Positions 24,473 to 33,158 of a stretch of DNA of 64,000 nt are shown one piece after another. This stretch comes from BOG-908 sp965198915 (GTDB taxonomy: Bacteria > Pseudomonadota > Alphaproteobacteria > Acetobacterales > Acetobacteraceae). Numbering within the stretch: the stretch's first letter is position 1; every line of letters begins with the position of its first letter. The position numbers and the translations under genes are program-made. The stretch is from the NCBI GenBank assembly GCA_965198915.1, contig CBDAQC010000002.1, forward strand, positions 1,364,001-1,428,000, read 5' to 3'. Below the pieces are notes generated by a model. That model was not told where the DNA came from. It was given only the letters and a program-made list of their open reading frames with translations, and ran no database searches.

Positions 24473-25962
24473 CCCATCGCCAGGCTGAGCTGCTTGCTGG
24501 TGCGCTCGTCCATGTCAGGCAGCGCCACGGGGTACTCGCCGGTGAAGCAGGCGTCACAGTAGTGCGGAGCGGCCGCGTCACGCCCGCTGCGGCCGAGCGC
24601 GCGGTACAGGCCATCTATCGAGATGAAGGCCAGGCTGTCGGCGCCGATCAGGGCGGCCATCTCGTCGATGTTGTGGCGCGCGGCCAGCAGCTTACTGCGC
24701 TCCGGCGTGTCTATGCCGTAGAAGCAGGAATGCGTGGTGGGCGGCGAGGAGATACGCATGTGCACTTCACGCGCGCCGGCGGCGCGCACCATCTCGACGA
24801 TCTTCTTGCTGGTGGTGCCGCGCACGATGCTGTCGTCCACCAGTATCACGCGGCGGCCCTCGAGCGTCGCCTTGTTGGCGGAATGCTTGAGTTTCACGCC
24901 AAGGTTGCGGATGTGGTCGGTGGGCTCGATGAAGGTGCGGCCGACATAGTGGTTGCGTATGATGCCGAGTTCGAACGGCACGCCGCTCTCGGCCGCGTAG
25001 CCCATCGCCGACGGCACGCCGGAATCGGGCACCGGCACCACCACGTCGGCTTCCACGTGGCTCTCGCGCGCCAGCTCGGCCCCGATGCGCTTGCGCGCCT
25101 CGTAGACGGGCATGCCCTCCATCACCGAGTCGGGGCGGGCGAAATAGACGTATTCGAAGACGCAGAAGCGCGCGCGGCTGGGGCCGAACGGCCGTATGCT
25201 GCGCACGCCGGCATCGTTGATCACCACGATCTCGCCCGGCTCCACGTCGCGCACGAACTCGGCGCCCACGATGTCCAGCGCGCAGGTCTCGCTGGCCAGC
25301 ACCCAGCCGCCGCCCGCCTCGTAGGAACTGCCGGCCGCCTGCGGGATGCGGCCCAGGATCAGCGGGCGTACGCCCAGCGGATCGCGCACGCCGATCAGCG
25401 CCTCATTGGACAGCGCCACCAGCGAGTAGGCGCCGACCACCTGCTTCAGCGCGTCGATCAGCCGGTCCACCACGGTGGAATACAGGCTTATGGCGATCAG
25501 GTGGACGAACACCTCGCTGTCCGTGGTGGACTGGAACAGGCAGCCGCGGCGGACCAGCGATTTGCGCAGGGCCACCGCGTTGGTGAGGTTGCCGTTGTGG
25601 CCGACGGCGAAACCGCCGAACTCGAAATCGGCGTAGAGCGGCTGCACGTTGCGCAGGATTGTCTCGCCGGTGGTGGCGTAGCGGTTGTGGCCGATGGCGC
25701 TGGCGCCTGGCAGCGACGCGATTACCCGGGCGTCGCCGAAATTGTCGCCGACCAGGCCCAGGCCGCGCTGCTGGTGGAAGCGGCGGCCGTCATAGCTGAC
25801 GATGCCGGTCGCCTCCTGGCCGCGGTGCTGCAGCGCGTGCAGGCCGAGCGCGGTGACGGCGGCCGCGTCGACGATGTTCCAGACGCCGAAGACGCCGCAT
25901 TCCTCGTGCAGCGTGTCGTCGTCGTCAGTGGCGGGATCCGGCAGGCTGGTTTGGGGGGCCAT
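24469..25962 (-). CDS. purF: Amidophosphoribosyltransferase PurF
   Basis: First committed enzyme of purine synthesis, transferring the glutamine amide to PRPP. The 497-residue precursor has a 21-residue propeptide before the nucleophile cysteine of ECGVFG, then the glutaminase domain (RYATTG, HNGNL) and the phosphoribosyltransferase domain with PRPP motif VILVDDSIVRGTT. THSCFYGID and CDACFTG are the cysteine segments of the iron-sulfur (Bacillus) type rather than the E. coli type. Start ATG 25962 is supported by GGAGAG; an in-frame extension to 26013 is possible. cvpA lies upstream and an SDR gene overlaps downstream. Confidence 0.97.
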   Translation of the reverse strand: MAPQTSLPDPATDDDDTLHEECGVFGVWNIVDAAAVTALGLHALQHRGQEATGIVSYDGRRFHQQRGLGLVGDNFGDARVIASLPGASAIGHNRYATTGETILRNVQPLYADFEFGGFAVGHNGNLTNAVALRKSLVRRGCLFQSTTDSEVFVHLIAISLYSTVVDRLIDALKQVVGAYSLVALSNEALIGVRDPLGVRPLILGRIPQAAGSSYEAGGGWVLASETCALDIVGAEFVRDVEPGEIVVINDAGVRSIRPFGPSRARFCVFEYVYFARPDSVMEGMPVYEARKRIGAELARESHVEADVVVPVPDSGVPSAMGYAAESGVPFELGIIRNHYVGRTFIEPTDHIRNLGVKLKHSANKATLEGRRVILVDDSIVRGTTSKKIVEMVRAAGAREVHMRISSPPTTHSCFYGIDTPERSKLLAARHNIDEMAALIGADSLAFISIDGLYRALGRSGRDAAAPHYCDACFTGEYPVALPDMDERTSKQLSLAMG

Positions 25963-26120
25963 TGCACTCTCCACGACGCGCTGCCCCATACCGCATACGG
26001 GAGCCTGCGTCATCTGATTGTCACGCTCCGACCTGCACGCGTCCGGCTGGAGAGCGGGGCGTGTGCGGCGGCGAAGCGATGGATTCGCCGTCTTTCTTCC
26101 ACTCGTAAGGCTGAGCGTAT

Positions 26121-26702
26121 CTAGGGCTGGGCCGGGCGCGGACCAAGCGCGCGCCCTTCAGGGGTGGCATGCAACAGCTCCGCCTCCGTGGTGGGCGGGC
26201 CGGACGGGGGCGGCGAGACGTGCAGGTTGGTGCCGTCCGGCAGCTTGCCCACCGCCCAGGCCGCGCCGTCATAGATCAGCGGCAGGGTGCGCGAGCGCAG
26301 GGCGGCTTCCGGCCAGCGGTCCGGCGGCAGGGCCAGCGAGACGGGGATGTAGATGGCGACCAGGACCGCCGCACCGCGCGCCAGGCCGTAGAGAAGGCCC
26401 AGTGTCCTATCCAGCCCGCCCAGCGCCGAGACGCGCACCATGCGGCCGAGCAGGTTGGAGATCAGCGAGAGCACGATCAGGAAGATGACGAACACGCAGA
26501 CATAGGCCACCGGCTCGGCCACGTCCGGATTGCCGATCGCCTGGCTGGCCATCGGCACGGCTTGCGGCCCGAAGCGCCAGGCGCCGTAGCCGGCAAGCAC
26601 CCAGCTCGCCAGGCCCAGCAGCTCTCGCACCAGGCCGCGCGAGAGCCCGAGCAGGGCGGAGACGGCCAGTATGGCCAGCACGCCAAGGTCGACGAGTGTC
26701 AT
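26121..26702 (-). CDS. cvpA: CvpA family membrane protein
   Basis: CvpA (colicin V production) family, 193 residues, with four predicted membrane segments in the first 125 residues. The family glycine/arginine pattern ALLGLSRGLVRELLGLASWV and the RTLGLLYGLARGAAVL segment are clear. The C-terminal third is hydrophilic and proline-rich. In E. coli cvpA also precedes purF; here the gap is about 160 nt. The family is linked to envelope integrity rather than to purine synthesis itself. Confidence 0.93.
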   Translation of the reverse strand: MTLVDLGVLAILAVSALLGLSRGLVRELLGLASWVLAGYGAWRFGPQAVPMASQAIGNPDVAEPVAYVCVFVIFLIVLSLISNLLGRMVRVSALGGLDRTLGLLYGLARGAAVLVAIYIPVSLALPPDRWPEAALRSRTLPLIYDGAAWAVGKLPDGTNLHVSPPPSGPPTTEAELLHATPEGRALGPRPAQP

Positions 26703-26723
26703 GGGGCTTTATCGTGGAGAGCA

Positions 26724-26826
26724 GGAGAGGAAGGAAGGCCCTGTTTTCCGGCAGGGCGGTGACGGGCCGCTTTTTCGGGCGCTGTCAAAGACTGTTTCTG
26801 CCGGCTTCGGCTTGCCTTGCGTTTCG
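26724..26826. repeat. Strongly decayed repeat element, copy 10
   Basis: GAGAGGAAGGAAGGCCCTG, TTTTCCGGCAGG and later GGCTTGCCTTGCG keep the outer borders of the element, but the A/T cores are lost. It fills the divergent cvpA/cbpA gap. Confidence 0.35.
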
Positions 26827-26846
26827 CAAAACGCCATTTGCGTGCC

Positions 26847-27818
26847 ATGGCCGCAGACCCCTACACCACGCTCGGCGTCAAGAAGGACGCCACCGCCGCG
26901 CAGATCAAGTCCGCCTACCTGAAGCTCGCCAAGAAGCACCACCCGGACCTCAACCCGGGCGATGCCAAGGCGGAGGAAAAGTTCAAGGCGATCTCGGCCG
27001 CGCACGACCTGCTGGGCGACCCGGAGAAGCGGGCGCGTTTCGACGCCGGTGAGATAGACGCCACCGGCCAGGCGCAGGCGCCGCAGCATCCCGGCGGCCG
27101 GCAGTTCTATCGCGGCTTTGCCGATGGCGAGCAGGGCGGGCGCTACCACCCGGGCTTCGGCGGCGGCGGGTTTGCCGGCCAGGGCGCGGAGGGCTTTTCC
27201 GACATGTTCGCCGATTTGTTCGCAAACGCCCGCGGCGCCGGCGCACAGCAGAGAGACCAGCCCATGCGCGGCCAGGACCAGCGCTACCAGCTCTCCGTGA
27301 GCTTCATCGAGGCAGCGCTCGGCGCGTCCCGCCGGCTTACCTTGCCGGACGGCCGCACGCTGGATGTGACCATTCCCGCCGGGCTGGAGAGCGGCCAGAC
27401 GCTGCGGCTGCGCGGCCAGGGGGCGGCCGGCTGGAATGGCGGGCCGCCGGGGGACGCGCTGATCGAGGTGGAGGTGGCCGACCACCCGTTCTTCGAACGC
27501 GACGGCGACGACATACAGCTCGAACTGCCCGTCACCGCGGGCGAGGCGGCGCTGGGGGCGAAAGTGGCGGTGCCTACCCCTGCCGGCCCGGTCAATCTGA
27601 GCATACCGCGGCATTCCGACAGCGGCCGCCAGCTGAGGCTGCGCGGCCGGGGCATACCGGCCCATGCCGGCCGGCCGGCCGGCGACCTTTACGTCACCTT
27701 GCGGGTCGTCCTGGGCACGCCGGACGAGGCGCTGGAACAGGCGCTCGCCGCCTTCTACGAACGCAAGCCGCTCGATCCCCGCGCCCACATGGGCGTGTCC
27801 GTCAGCGAGGCCGCATGA
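26847..27818 (+). CDS. cbpA: CbpA-type DnaJ co-chaperone
   Basis: A 323-residue J-domain protein. The J domain (about 5-70) contains the HPD motif (KKHHPDLNPG). A Gly/Phe-rich linker (PGFGGGGFAGQGAEGF) follows, then two C-terminal substrate-binding domains (TLPDGRTLDVTIPAG and onward). It lacks the cysteine-rich zinc domain of DnaJ, which makes it CbpA rather than DnaJ. Start ATG 26847 gives the expected N-terminus; a weaker in-frame start lies at 26817. The stop overlaps the cbpM start (ATGA). Confidence 0.93.
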   Translation: MAADPYTTLGVKKDATAAQIKSAYLKLAKKHHPDLNPGDAKAEEKFKAISAAHDLLGDPEKRARFDAGEIDATGQAQAPQHPGGRQFYRGFADGEQGGRYHPGFGGGGFAGQGAEGFSDMFADLFANARGAGAQQRDQPMRGQDQRYQLSVSFIEAALGASRRLTLPDGRTLDVTIPAGLESGQTLRLRGQGAAGWNGGPPGDALIEVEVADHPFFERDGDDIQLELPVTAGEAALGAKVAVPTPAGPVNLSIPRHSDSGRQLRLRGRGIPAHAGRPAGDLYVTLRVVLGTPDEALEQALAAFYERKPLDPRAHMGVSVSEAA

Positions 27819-28123
27819 TCACGATACAGACCGTGTGCGAAGCTGTCCCGGGCCTGTCCGAGGCCACGCTGCGGCGCTGGCTGGCGCAGGACTGGGTGCG
27901 CGCGGACGAGACCGCCGGGCAGCCCGCCTTCGCCGACATCGACATCGCCCGCGTGCGGCTGATCCTGGAGCTGCGCAGCGAGCTGGAAGTGGAGGAGCCG
28001 ACGCTGCCGCTGGTGCTGTCGTTGCTGGACCAGTTGTATGCCACGCGCGCGCAGTTGCGGCTGGTGCTGGACAGCCTGGAGCCGCCGGTGCGTGAGGCTC
28101 TGGCGAGCACGCTGGGCAGGTAG
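27815..28123 (+). CDS. cbpM: CbpM-like chaperone modulator
   Basis: A 102-residue protein with a MerR-like N-terminal helical segment (LSEATLRRWLAQDWVRA) and a helical C-terminus (LPLVLSLLDQLYATRAQLR), matching the CbpM family that inhibits the J-domain protein CbpA. The four-base overlap with cbpA is the usual arrangement for this pair and supports the call. Confidence 0.85.
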   Translation: MITIQTVCEAVPGLSEATLRRWLAQDWVRADETAGQPAFADIDIARVRLILELRSELEVEEPTLPLVLSLLDQLYATRAQLRLVLDSLEPPVREALASTLGR

Positions 28124-28233
28124 GCGGGCCGGACTACCTGCAAGGCCAGTGGCGTGGCTGCGGCGGATATGTGGTAGGACCGGCTGGCGTGACTGCGGGG
28201 AAACGGCGGTTCGGAATGCCAGTCGGGCCCGCC
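28123..28233. repeat. Long-range inverted repeat in cbpM/NnrU gap
   Basis: GGCGGGCCGGACT (28123-28135) and AGTCGGGCCCGCC (28221-28233) are reverse complements at 12 of 13 positions, about 85 nt apart. They begin at the cbpM stop and end just before the NnrU gene. It may be a terminator or attenuator stem. No T-run follows. Confidence 0.4.
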
Positions 28234-28251
28234 TGCAACTGGTCGGAAAAC

Positions 28252-28935
28252 ATGATCTCACTGAGTTTGGCGGCGCTGGCCTTTACGGCGATTCACCTGG
28301 GCGTCAGCGGCACATATCTGCGCGACGTGCTGGTCGGGCGCATCGGGCTGCGCGGCTACATGGTCCTGTTCTCCGTGGCATCGGTGGGCGCCATCATGTG
28401 GCTGATAATCGCCTACAACAGCGCCGCCTACCTGCCGCTGTGGGGCCAGTTGCAGTGGTGGAAGCCGGTGGCCATCGCGCTGATGCTGCCGGCGTTCCTG
28501 CTGGTGGTGATCGGGCTGACCACGCCCAACCCCACCGCGGTGGCGCAGGAGGACCGGGTGGGCCAGGCGCCGGTGGGCATCGTGCGCGTCACCCGCCATC
28601 CGTTCCTGATGGGCACGGCGATTTGGGCGGCGGTGCATCTGATCGGCAATGGCGACGTGGCGTCGCTGCTGTTGTTCGGCGCGCTGTTCGTCGTATCGGC
28701 CGCGGGGACCGTGTCGATCGACGCCAAGCGCGCCCGCGCGCTGGGTGCGTCCGCCTGGGGCGGGTTTGCCCGACGCACGTCGATACTGCCGTTTGCGGCC
28801 ATACTCGGCGGGCGCAATACGCTGAGCCTGGCCGAGCTTGGCTGGTGGCGGCCACTGGCCGGCGTGGCCGCCTACGCGCTGATGCTGGGCGGCCATGCGC
28901 ACATAGTGGGCGTCAGCCCCTGGCCAGAGAGATAG
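28252..28935 (+). CDS. NnrU family membrane protein
   Basis: A 227-residue polytopic membrane protein with about six segments. The family segment RVTRHPFLMGTAIWAAVHLIGNGD, close to the isoprenylcysteine-methyltransferase-like fold, identifies NnrU. NnrU was first described near nitrite and nitric-oxide reductase genes, but no denitrification genes lie here. Start ATG 28252 has GGAAAA just upstream. It is followed by a solo repeat arm and purH. Confidence 0.85.
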   Translation: MISLSLAALAFTAIHLGVSGTYLRDVLVGRIGLRGYMVLFSVASVGAIMWLIIAYNSAAYLPLWGQLQWWKPVAIALMLPAFLLVVIGLTTPNPTAVAQEDRVGQAPVGIVRVTRHPFLMGTAIWAAVHLIGNGDVASLLLFGALFVVSAAGTVSIDAKRARALGASAWGGFARRTSILPFAAILGGRNTLSLAELGWWRPLAGVAAYALMLGGHAHIVGVSPWPER

Positions 28936-28969
28936 CTTGTCCGGGACATGCCGCGCCGGCGCGCAATCC

Positions 28970-29037
28970 TGAGCGTTCCGCGACAGCGGACCAGAAGCTT
29001 TTTGCTTCTTTTCTCGAAAAGAAGGCCTTGCTTATGG
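28970..29037. repeat. Solo repeat arm, copy 11 (upstream of purH)
   Basis: CCGCGACAGCGGACCAGAAGC, TTTTTGCTTCTTTTCTCG and AAAAGAAGGCCTTGCTTATGG in second-arm orientation. The CGCGACAGCGG block is conserved as at copies 5 and 7. It ends about 45 nt before the purH start. Confidence 0.8.
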
Positions 29038-29080
29038 CGTTCCAAAACGCGGGATAAGCCGTTCCAGAAAGGAACCAGAT

Positions 29081-30634
29081 GTGCGCGCGCTGATATCCGT
29101 CTCGGACAAATCCGGCCTGGTGGAATTTGCCCAGGGCCTGGCGGCGCTGGGTGTGGAGATAGTCTCGACTGGCGGCTCGGCCGCGGCGCTGCTGCGGGCC
29201 GGCGTGGCTGTGACGGAGGTGAGTGCGCATACGGGGTTTCCGGAGATACTGGACGGCCGCGTGAAGACGCTGGTGCCGCAGATACATGGCGGCATACTGG
29301 GCCGGCGCGATCTGCCGGAGCACGTGGCGCAGATGCAGGCGCACGGGATCGCGCCGATCGATATCGTGGCGGTCAATCTCTACCCGTTCGAGGCGACGGT
29401 GGCTGGCGGCGCCGGGTGGGACGACTGTATCGAGAATATCGACATTGGCGGGCCGGCGCTGATACGCGCGGCGGCGAAGAACCATGATTTCGTCAGCGTT
29501 GTAACCGATCCGGCGCAGTATGGCAGCGTGCTGGACGAATTGCGTGCGCAGGGCGCGACGAGCCCTGCCCTGCGCCGGCGCCTGGCGGCGGCGGCCTATG
29601 CGCGCACGGCGGCGTACGATGCGGCCATTGCCGCCTGGTTCGCGGGCCAGGACGGCGAGGCGTTTCCGCCGCGTTTGAGCGTGACGGCAACGCGTTTGCA
29701 GACGCTGCGCTATGGCGAGAATCCGCACCAGGAAGCTGCTTTGTACAGAACGAACGACCGGCCGGGCGTGGCGCAGGCGCGGCAGGTGCAGGGCAAGGAG
29801 CTTTCCTACAACAACATCAACGACACCGATGCCGCTTTCGAGTGCGTGGCAGAGTTCGATGCTCCGGCCATAGTAATTGTGAAGCACGCCAATCCGTGCG
29901 GCGTGGCGATGGCGAATGACCTGTCCGATGCGTGGGAGGCGGCGTTGCGCTGCGACCCTGTCAGCGCTTTTGGCGGGATAGTGGCGGCGAACCGCATGCT
30001 GGACGAGGCGGCGGCGGCGCGCATTTCGCAGATATTCACCGAGGTGATCATCGCACCGGACGCGACAGAGGGCGCTCGCGCGATGCTGGCGCGGAAGAAG
30101 AACTTGCGGCTGCTGCTGACGGGCGCGTTGCCCGATCCGGCGGCGCCCGGCACTGCGCTGCGCAGCGTGGCGGGCGGCCTGCTGGTGCAATCGCGCGATC
30201 GGGGCCGGGTTACGCGCGCCGATCTGCGCGTGGTGACGCGGCGTGCGCCGAGCGAGGCCGAGCTGGCCGACCTGCTGTTTGCGTTCACCGTATGCAAGCA
30301 CGTCAAGAGCAACGCCATCGTATATGCCAGGAATGCCGCGACCGTTGGCATAGGCGCGGGCCAGATGAGCCGCGTGGACAGCGCACGAATCGCGGGCTGG
30401 AAGAGCGAGGCGGCCGCCCGTGCCGCCGGCGCGGCGGCGCCGCTGGCGCAGGGCAGCGTAGTCGCCTCCGACGCGTTCTTTCCGTTTGCGGACGGATTGG
30501 AGGCGGCGGTTGCGGCGGGCGCCACGGCGGTGATCCAGCCGGGCGGCTCGGTGCGCGACGCGGAGGTGATCGCGGCTGCCGATGCCGCGGGGATGGCGAT
30601 GGTGATGACCGGCCTGCGGCATTTCCGTCATTAG
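29081..30634 (+). CDS. purH: Bifunctional AICAR transformylase / IMP cyclohydrolase PurH
   Basis: Catalyses the last two steps of IMP synthesis. It has 517 residues. The N-terminal IMP cyclohydrolase (MGS-like) domain contains RALISVSDKSGL, STGGSA and IHGGILGRRD. The C-terminal transformylase domain contains the LRYGENPHQ motif and the KHANPCGVA active-site segment with its lysine and histidine. The start is GTG 29081 with AAGGAA upstream. The preceding 100 nt consist largely of a solo repeat arm, so its promoter or leader includes that repeat. Confidence 0.96.
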   Translation: MRALISVSDKSGLVEFAQGLAALGVEIVSTGGSAAALLRAGVAVTEVSAHTGFPEILDGRVKTLVPQIHGGILGRRDLPEHVAQMQAHGIAPIDIVAVNLYPFEATVAGGAGWDDCIENIDIGGPALIRAAAKNHDFVSVVTDPAQYGSVLDELRAQGATSPALRRRLAAAAYARTAAYDAAIAAWFAGQDGEAFPPRLSVTATRLQTLRYGENPHQEAALYRTNDRPGVAQARQVQGKELSYNNINDTDAAFECVAEFDAPAIVIVKHANPCGVAMANDLSDAWEAALRCDPVSAFGGIVAANRMLDEAAAARISQIFTEVIIAPDATEGARAMLARKKNLRLLLTGALPDPAAPGTALRSVAGGLLVQSRDRGRVTRADLRVVTRRAPSEAELADLLFAFTVCKHVKSNAIVYARNAATVGIGAGQMSRVDSARIAGWKSEAAARAAGAAAPLAQGSVVASDAFFPFADGLEAAVAAGATAVIQPGGSVRDAEVIAAADAAGMAMVMTGLRHFRH

Positions 30635-30650
30635 CCCGCGCCGTGCGGGC
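30634..30650 (+). terminator. Hairpin at end of purH
   Basis: GCCCGC, loop GCCGT, GCGGGC; a perfect six-base stem starting in the purH stop codon. No T-run follows, so its activity as an intrinsic terminator is doubtful. Confidence 0.35.
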
Positions 30651-30742
30651 CGTTCCCGGCGATGCAGGTGATCGTTGCTGAGCGGGGACGACCGGCTTGC
30701 TGATCCGAACGAACGTAGCGTTCTGCTTAGGCGGCCGGGTAT

Positions 30743-30762
30743 CTGCCGGAGCATACCGGCAG
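30743..30762. promoter_or_regulatory. Perfect inverted repeat upstream of mbfA
   Basis: CTGCCGG, spacer AGCATA, CCGGCAG; a perfect seven-base dyad about 65 nt before the mbfA start. MbfA genes in rhizobia are controlled by the iron regulator Irr. This dyad is a candidate operator but does not obviously match an Irr box, and could also be a terminator stem for purH. Confidence 0.35.
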
Positions 30763-30826
30763 CAATTGCGAAGCACTCGCAGAAGTAGAAGGCAAGGTTG
30801 ACTGTACAGCCGGCCGGTCTAGATCA

Positions 30827-31789
30827 ATGTACATGCGCGACTTCGCCACGCTGACAGAACGCGAGATCCTGGCCCTGGCCATCAGCTCCGAAGAGGAGGA
30901 CGGCCGTATCTACGCCGATTTCGCCGAGCGGCTGCGGGAGGATTACCCGGACAGCGCGCGGATATTTCTCGACATGTCCGTCGAGGAGAATGATCACCGG
31001 CGCAGCCTGATCGATCTGTATGCAGCGAAGTTCGGCCAGCATATCCCGCTCATACGGCGGGCGGATGTGCGCGGCTTTTCACCCAGCCGGCAATATTGGC
31101 ATCTGCCCGCGCTGAAGATCGAGACGGTACGCAAGGCGGCCCGCGAGATGGAGATGCAGAGCAGCCGCTTCTACCGCGCCGCTGCCAGCCGCAGCACGGA
31201 TGCGGCGATACGCAAGCTGCTGGGCGACCTGGCGGAGATAGAGGACAATCACGAGCGGCAGGCCGGCCACCTGCACGAGCAGCATCTGTCCGACGGGCGC
31301 GGCGACCGCGAGGAGGACCACGCCAAGCGGCGCTTCGTGCTGCAGGTCGTCCAGCCGGGCCTGGTGGGGCTTATGGACGGTTCGGTGTCCACCCTGGCGC
31401 CGGTGTTTGCCGCGGCGTTCGCCACGCATCACAGCTGGAACGCGTTCCTGGTGGGGCTGGCGGCCAGTCTGGGCGCGGGTATCTCCATGGGGTTTGCCGA
31501 GGCGCTGAGTGACGACGGCAGGATTTCCGGCCGCGGCACGCCGCTGCTGCGCGGCCTGATCTGCGGTCTGATGACCATGCTGGGCGGCATCGGCCACACC
31601 CTGCCGTATCTGATACCTGATTTCTGGACGGCCACTTACGCGGCGTGCGCGGTGGCGGCGGTGGAGCTTGCCGTAATTTCCTGGATACGCTGGCGCTACA
31701 TGGAGACGCATTTCGCGACTGCGGCGTTCCAGGTGCTGTTCGGCGGCGCGCTCGTGCTCGCCTGCGGAATACTCATCGGCAGCTACTGA
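30827..31789 (+). CDS. mbfA: MbfA: rubrerythrin-VIT1 fusion, membrane iron exporter
   Basis: A 320-residue fusion of an N-terminal ferritin-like rubrerythrin domain (about 1-150) and a C-terminal membrane domain of the Ccc1/VIT1 type (about 170-320). Metal-binding helices show SSEEEDGRIYADF, MSVEENDHRR and EIEDNHERQ. The membrane part starts with LVGLMDGSVSTLAPVFAAAF. In Bradyrhizobium and Agrobacterium this protein exports iron and protects against iron and peroxide stress. Two possible starts (ATG 30827, ATG 30833) lack a strong ribosome site. It stands alone between purH and a convergent glycosidase gene. Confidence 0.93.
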   Translation: MYMRDFATLTEREILALAISSEEEDGRIYADFAERLREDYPDSARIFLDMSVEENDHRRSLIDLYAAKFGQHIPLIRRADVRGFSPSRQYWHLPALKIETVRKAAREMEMQSSRFYRAAASRSTDAAIRKLLGDLAEIEDNHERQAGHLHEQHLSDGRGDREEDHAKRRFVLQVVQPGLVGLMDGSVSTLAPVFAAAFATHHSWNAFLVGLAASLGAGISMGFAEALSDDGRISGRGTPLLRGLICGLMTMLGGIGHTLPYLIPDFWTATYAACAVAAVELAVISWIRWRYMETHFATAAFQVLFGGALVLACGILIGSY

Positions 31790-31826
31790 GGCGCTGCCTT
31801 GCCTGCGGTGACGTTTGCGGCCGGCG

Positions 31827-33158
31827 TCAGCAGGAGCGTTCGAGAGAGGGCAGTACGCGTTCCTGCCGTCGCCACCAGCCGGTGGTGATCAGCCTGTCAT
31901 CGTCGAACGTGCCATCACGTGCGAGCGCGCCGACCGCGTCTGCCAGTAGCGTGGAGCCGCTGCCGGTACGTCGGTCGAACACGCCGCGTTCGTAATGGCC
32001 GTCCCGTTTTCGAAGCATGCTGTTCCAGTCGACGAGTCCGAAGAGTGCCCAGACCGTCAGCGCCCGTATGTCGGCGCCTTCGCGGCGGAGATCCTGTGCG
32101 GCGTCCCAGGCTTCCATCAGCCAGCGCACCTGTTCGGCCGGATCGTCGTTGCCGAGATGCACCTCGCTGAGCACGAGCGGCACCTTGTAGCGCAGCCATG
32201 CTTCGCGCAGGCGCGGGCGCCAGCCGATCTCGTCCTCGGGCACGCCGGCCCGCACGGCTTCCGTGTCGACATAGGATAGCCGGCCGTTGCCGCCGTGCAG
32301 ATGGCGCGGATAAAGGTGCACGCGCTCGTCGAGGAACCGGTCGCTGGTGACGTAATGGTTTATGCCGATCAGATCCGGCGTGGCTTCACCCGTTGCAAGC
32401 TGGCCGAGATGGGCTTCCGACACGCCGTGATCCAGGAGCCGTCGCCACCACGGATGGCCCCTGTCCACACGCCCGCAGAGAAGATCGAGGCTGAGCCAGC
32501 GCCGTTCGTTTTCATACTGTGCCTGGGGCGCCATGGCAGGGGTGGAGAATACCTTCCCAAGATCTTCCGTGTGCAGAAACTGCGCCTGCGGGGAGGCTTT
32601 GCGTATCGCCCGCATGGCGGCGAGGATTGCCGCCGACTGAATGACCACGGCGTGCAGAAACGCGGCCTCATCCTGCAGATGCGGGTGCCAGTGGCCGTAC
32701 AGGCAGGAAAACCTGGCCGTGGTCAGCGGCTCGTTCAGCGGAGTCCACATGCCGATGTCAGGGTATCTGACGGCGGTGGCGGACGCATGCGCGGCCAGAC
32801 CCTCGGCGAAGCCGGGCTCGAACAATGGATGGGCCATCGGTCCGGCGCCGTGATGCACGAGGCCACCGATTGCGGCGATGCCGGATTGCCGGAGCTGTTC
32901 CATCTGCCTGTCATGCCAGGACCAGCTTGCGGCGGCGTCCTGGCCGGCGGCCACGCGTTCCCAAAGGAACGGCACGCGCAGCCTGCGCACTCCCAGGCCG
33001 GCAGCCATCCGGATGTCATCGCAGACATGCTCGTGGTGTCCGGTTTCGCGCACCTGGTCGCGCCAGGAATCGCCGACACGTACCACGCTGCATTCGGCAC
33101 CTGCCCAGACTTCCAGTTTCGCATCCCGCGTGGACGGCGCGCCGGTCTTACTGGGCAT
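31827..33158 (-). CDS. Glycoside hydrolase family 1-like protein
   Basis: A 443-residue protein with a (beta/alpha)8-barrel glycosidase pattern. The acid/base glutamate lies in GMWTPLNEPLTTARF and the candidate nucleophile glutamate in PLVLSEVHLGN. SWSWHDRQMEQLR and DLIGINHYVTSDRFLDE resemble GH1. The similarity is to the divergent GH1-like domains that occur in sugar-nucleotide/rhamnose-modifying proteins rather than to beta-glucosidases, so the substrate is uncertain. Its first 11 bases overlap the upstream glycosyltransferase gene, so the two are cotranscribed. No signal peptide is visible, so a cytoplasmic role is likely. Confidence 0.8.
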   Translation of the reverse strand: MPSKTGAPSTRDAKLEVWAGAECSVVRVGDSWRDQVRETGHHEHVCDDIRMAAGLGVRRLRVPFLWERVAAGQDAAASWSWHDRQMEQLRQSGIAAIGGLVHHGAGPMAHPLFEPGFAEGLAAHASATAVRYPDIGMWTPLNEPLTTARFSCLYGHWHPHLQDEAAFLHAVVIQSAAILAAMRAIRKASPQAQFLHTEDLGKVFSTPAMAPQAQYENERRWLSLDLLCGRVDRGHPWWRRLLDHGVSEAHLGQLATGEATPDLIGINHYVTSDRFLDERVHLYPRHLHGGNGRLSYVDTEAVRAGVPEDEIGWRPRLREAWLRYKVPLVLSEVHLGNDDPAEQVRWLMEAWDAAQDLRREGADIRALTVWALFGLVDWNSMLRKRDGHYERGVFDRRTGSGSTLLADAVGALARDGTFDDDRLITTGWWRRQERVLPSLERSC

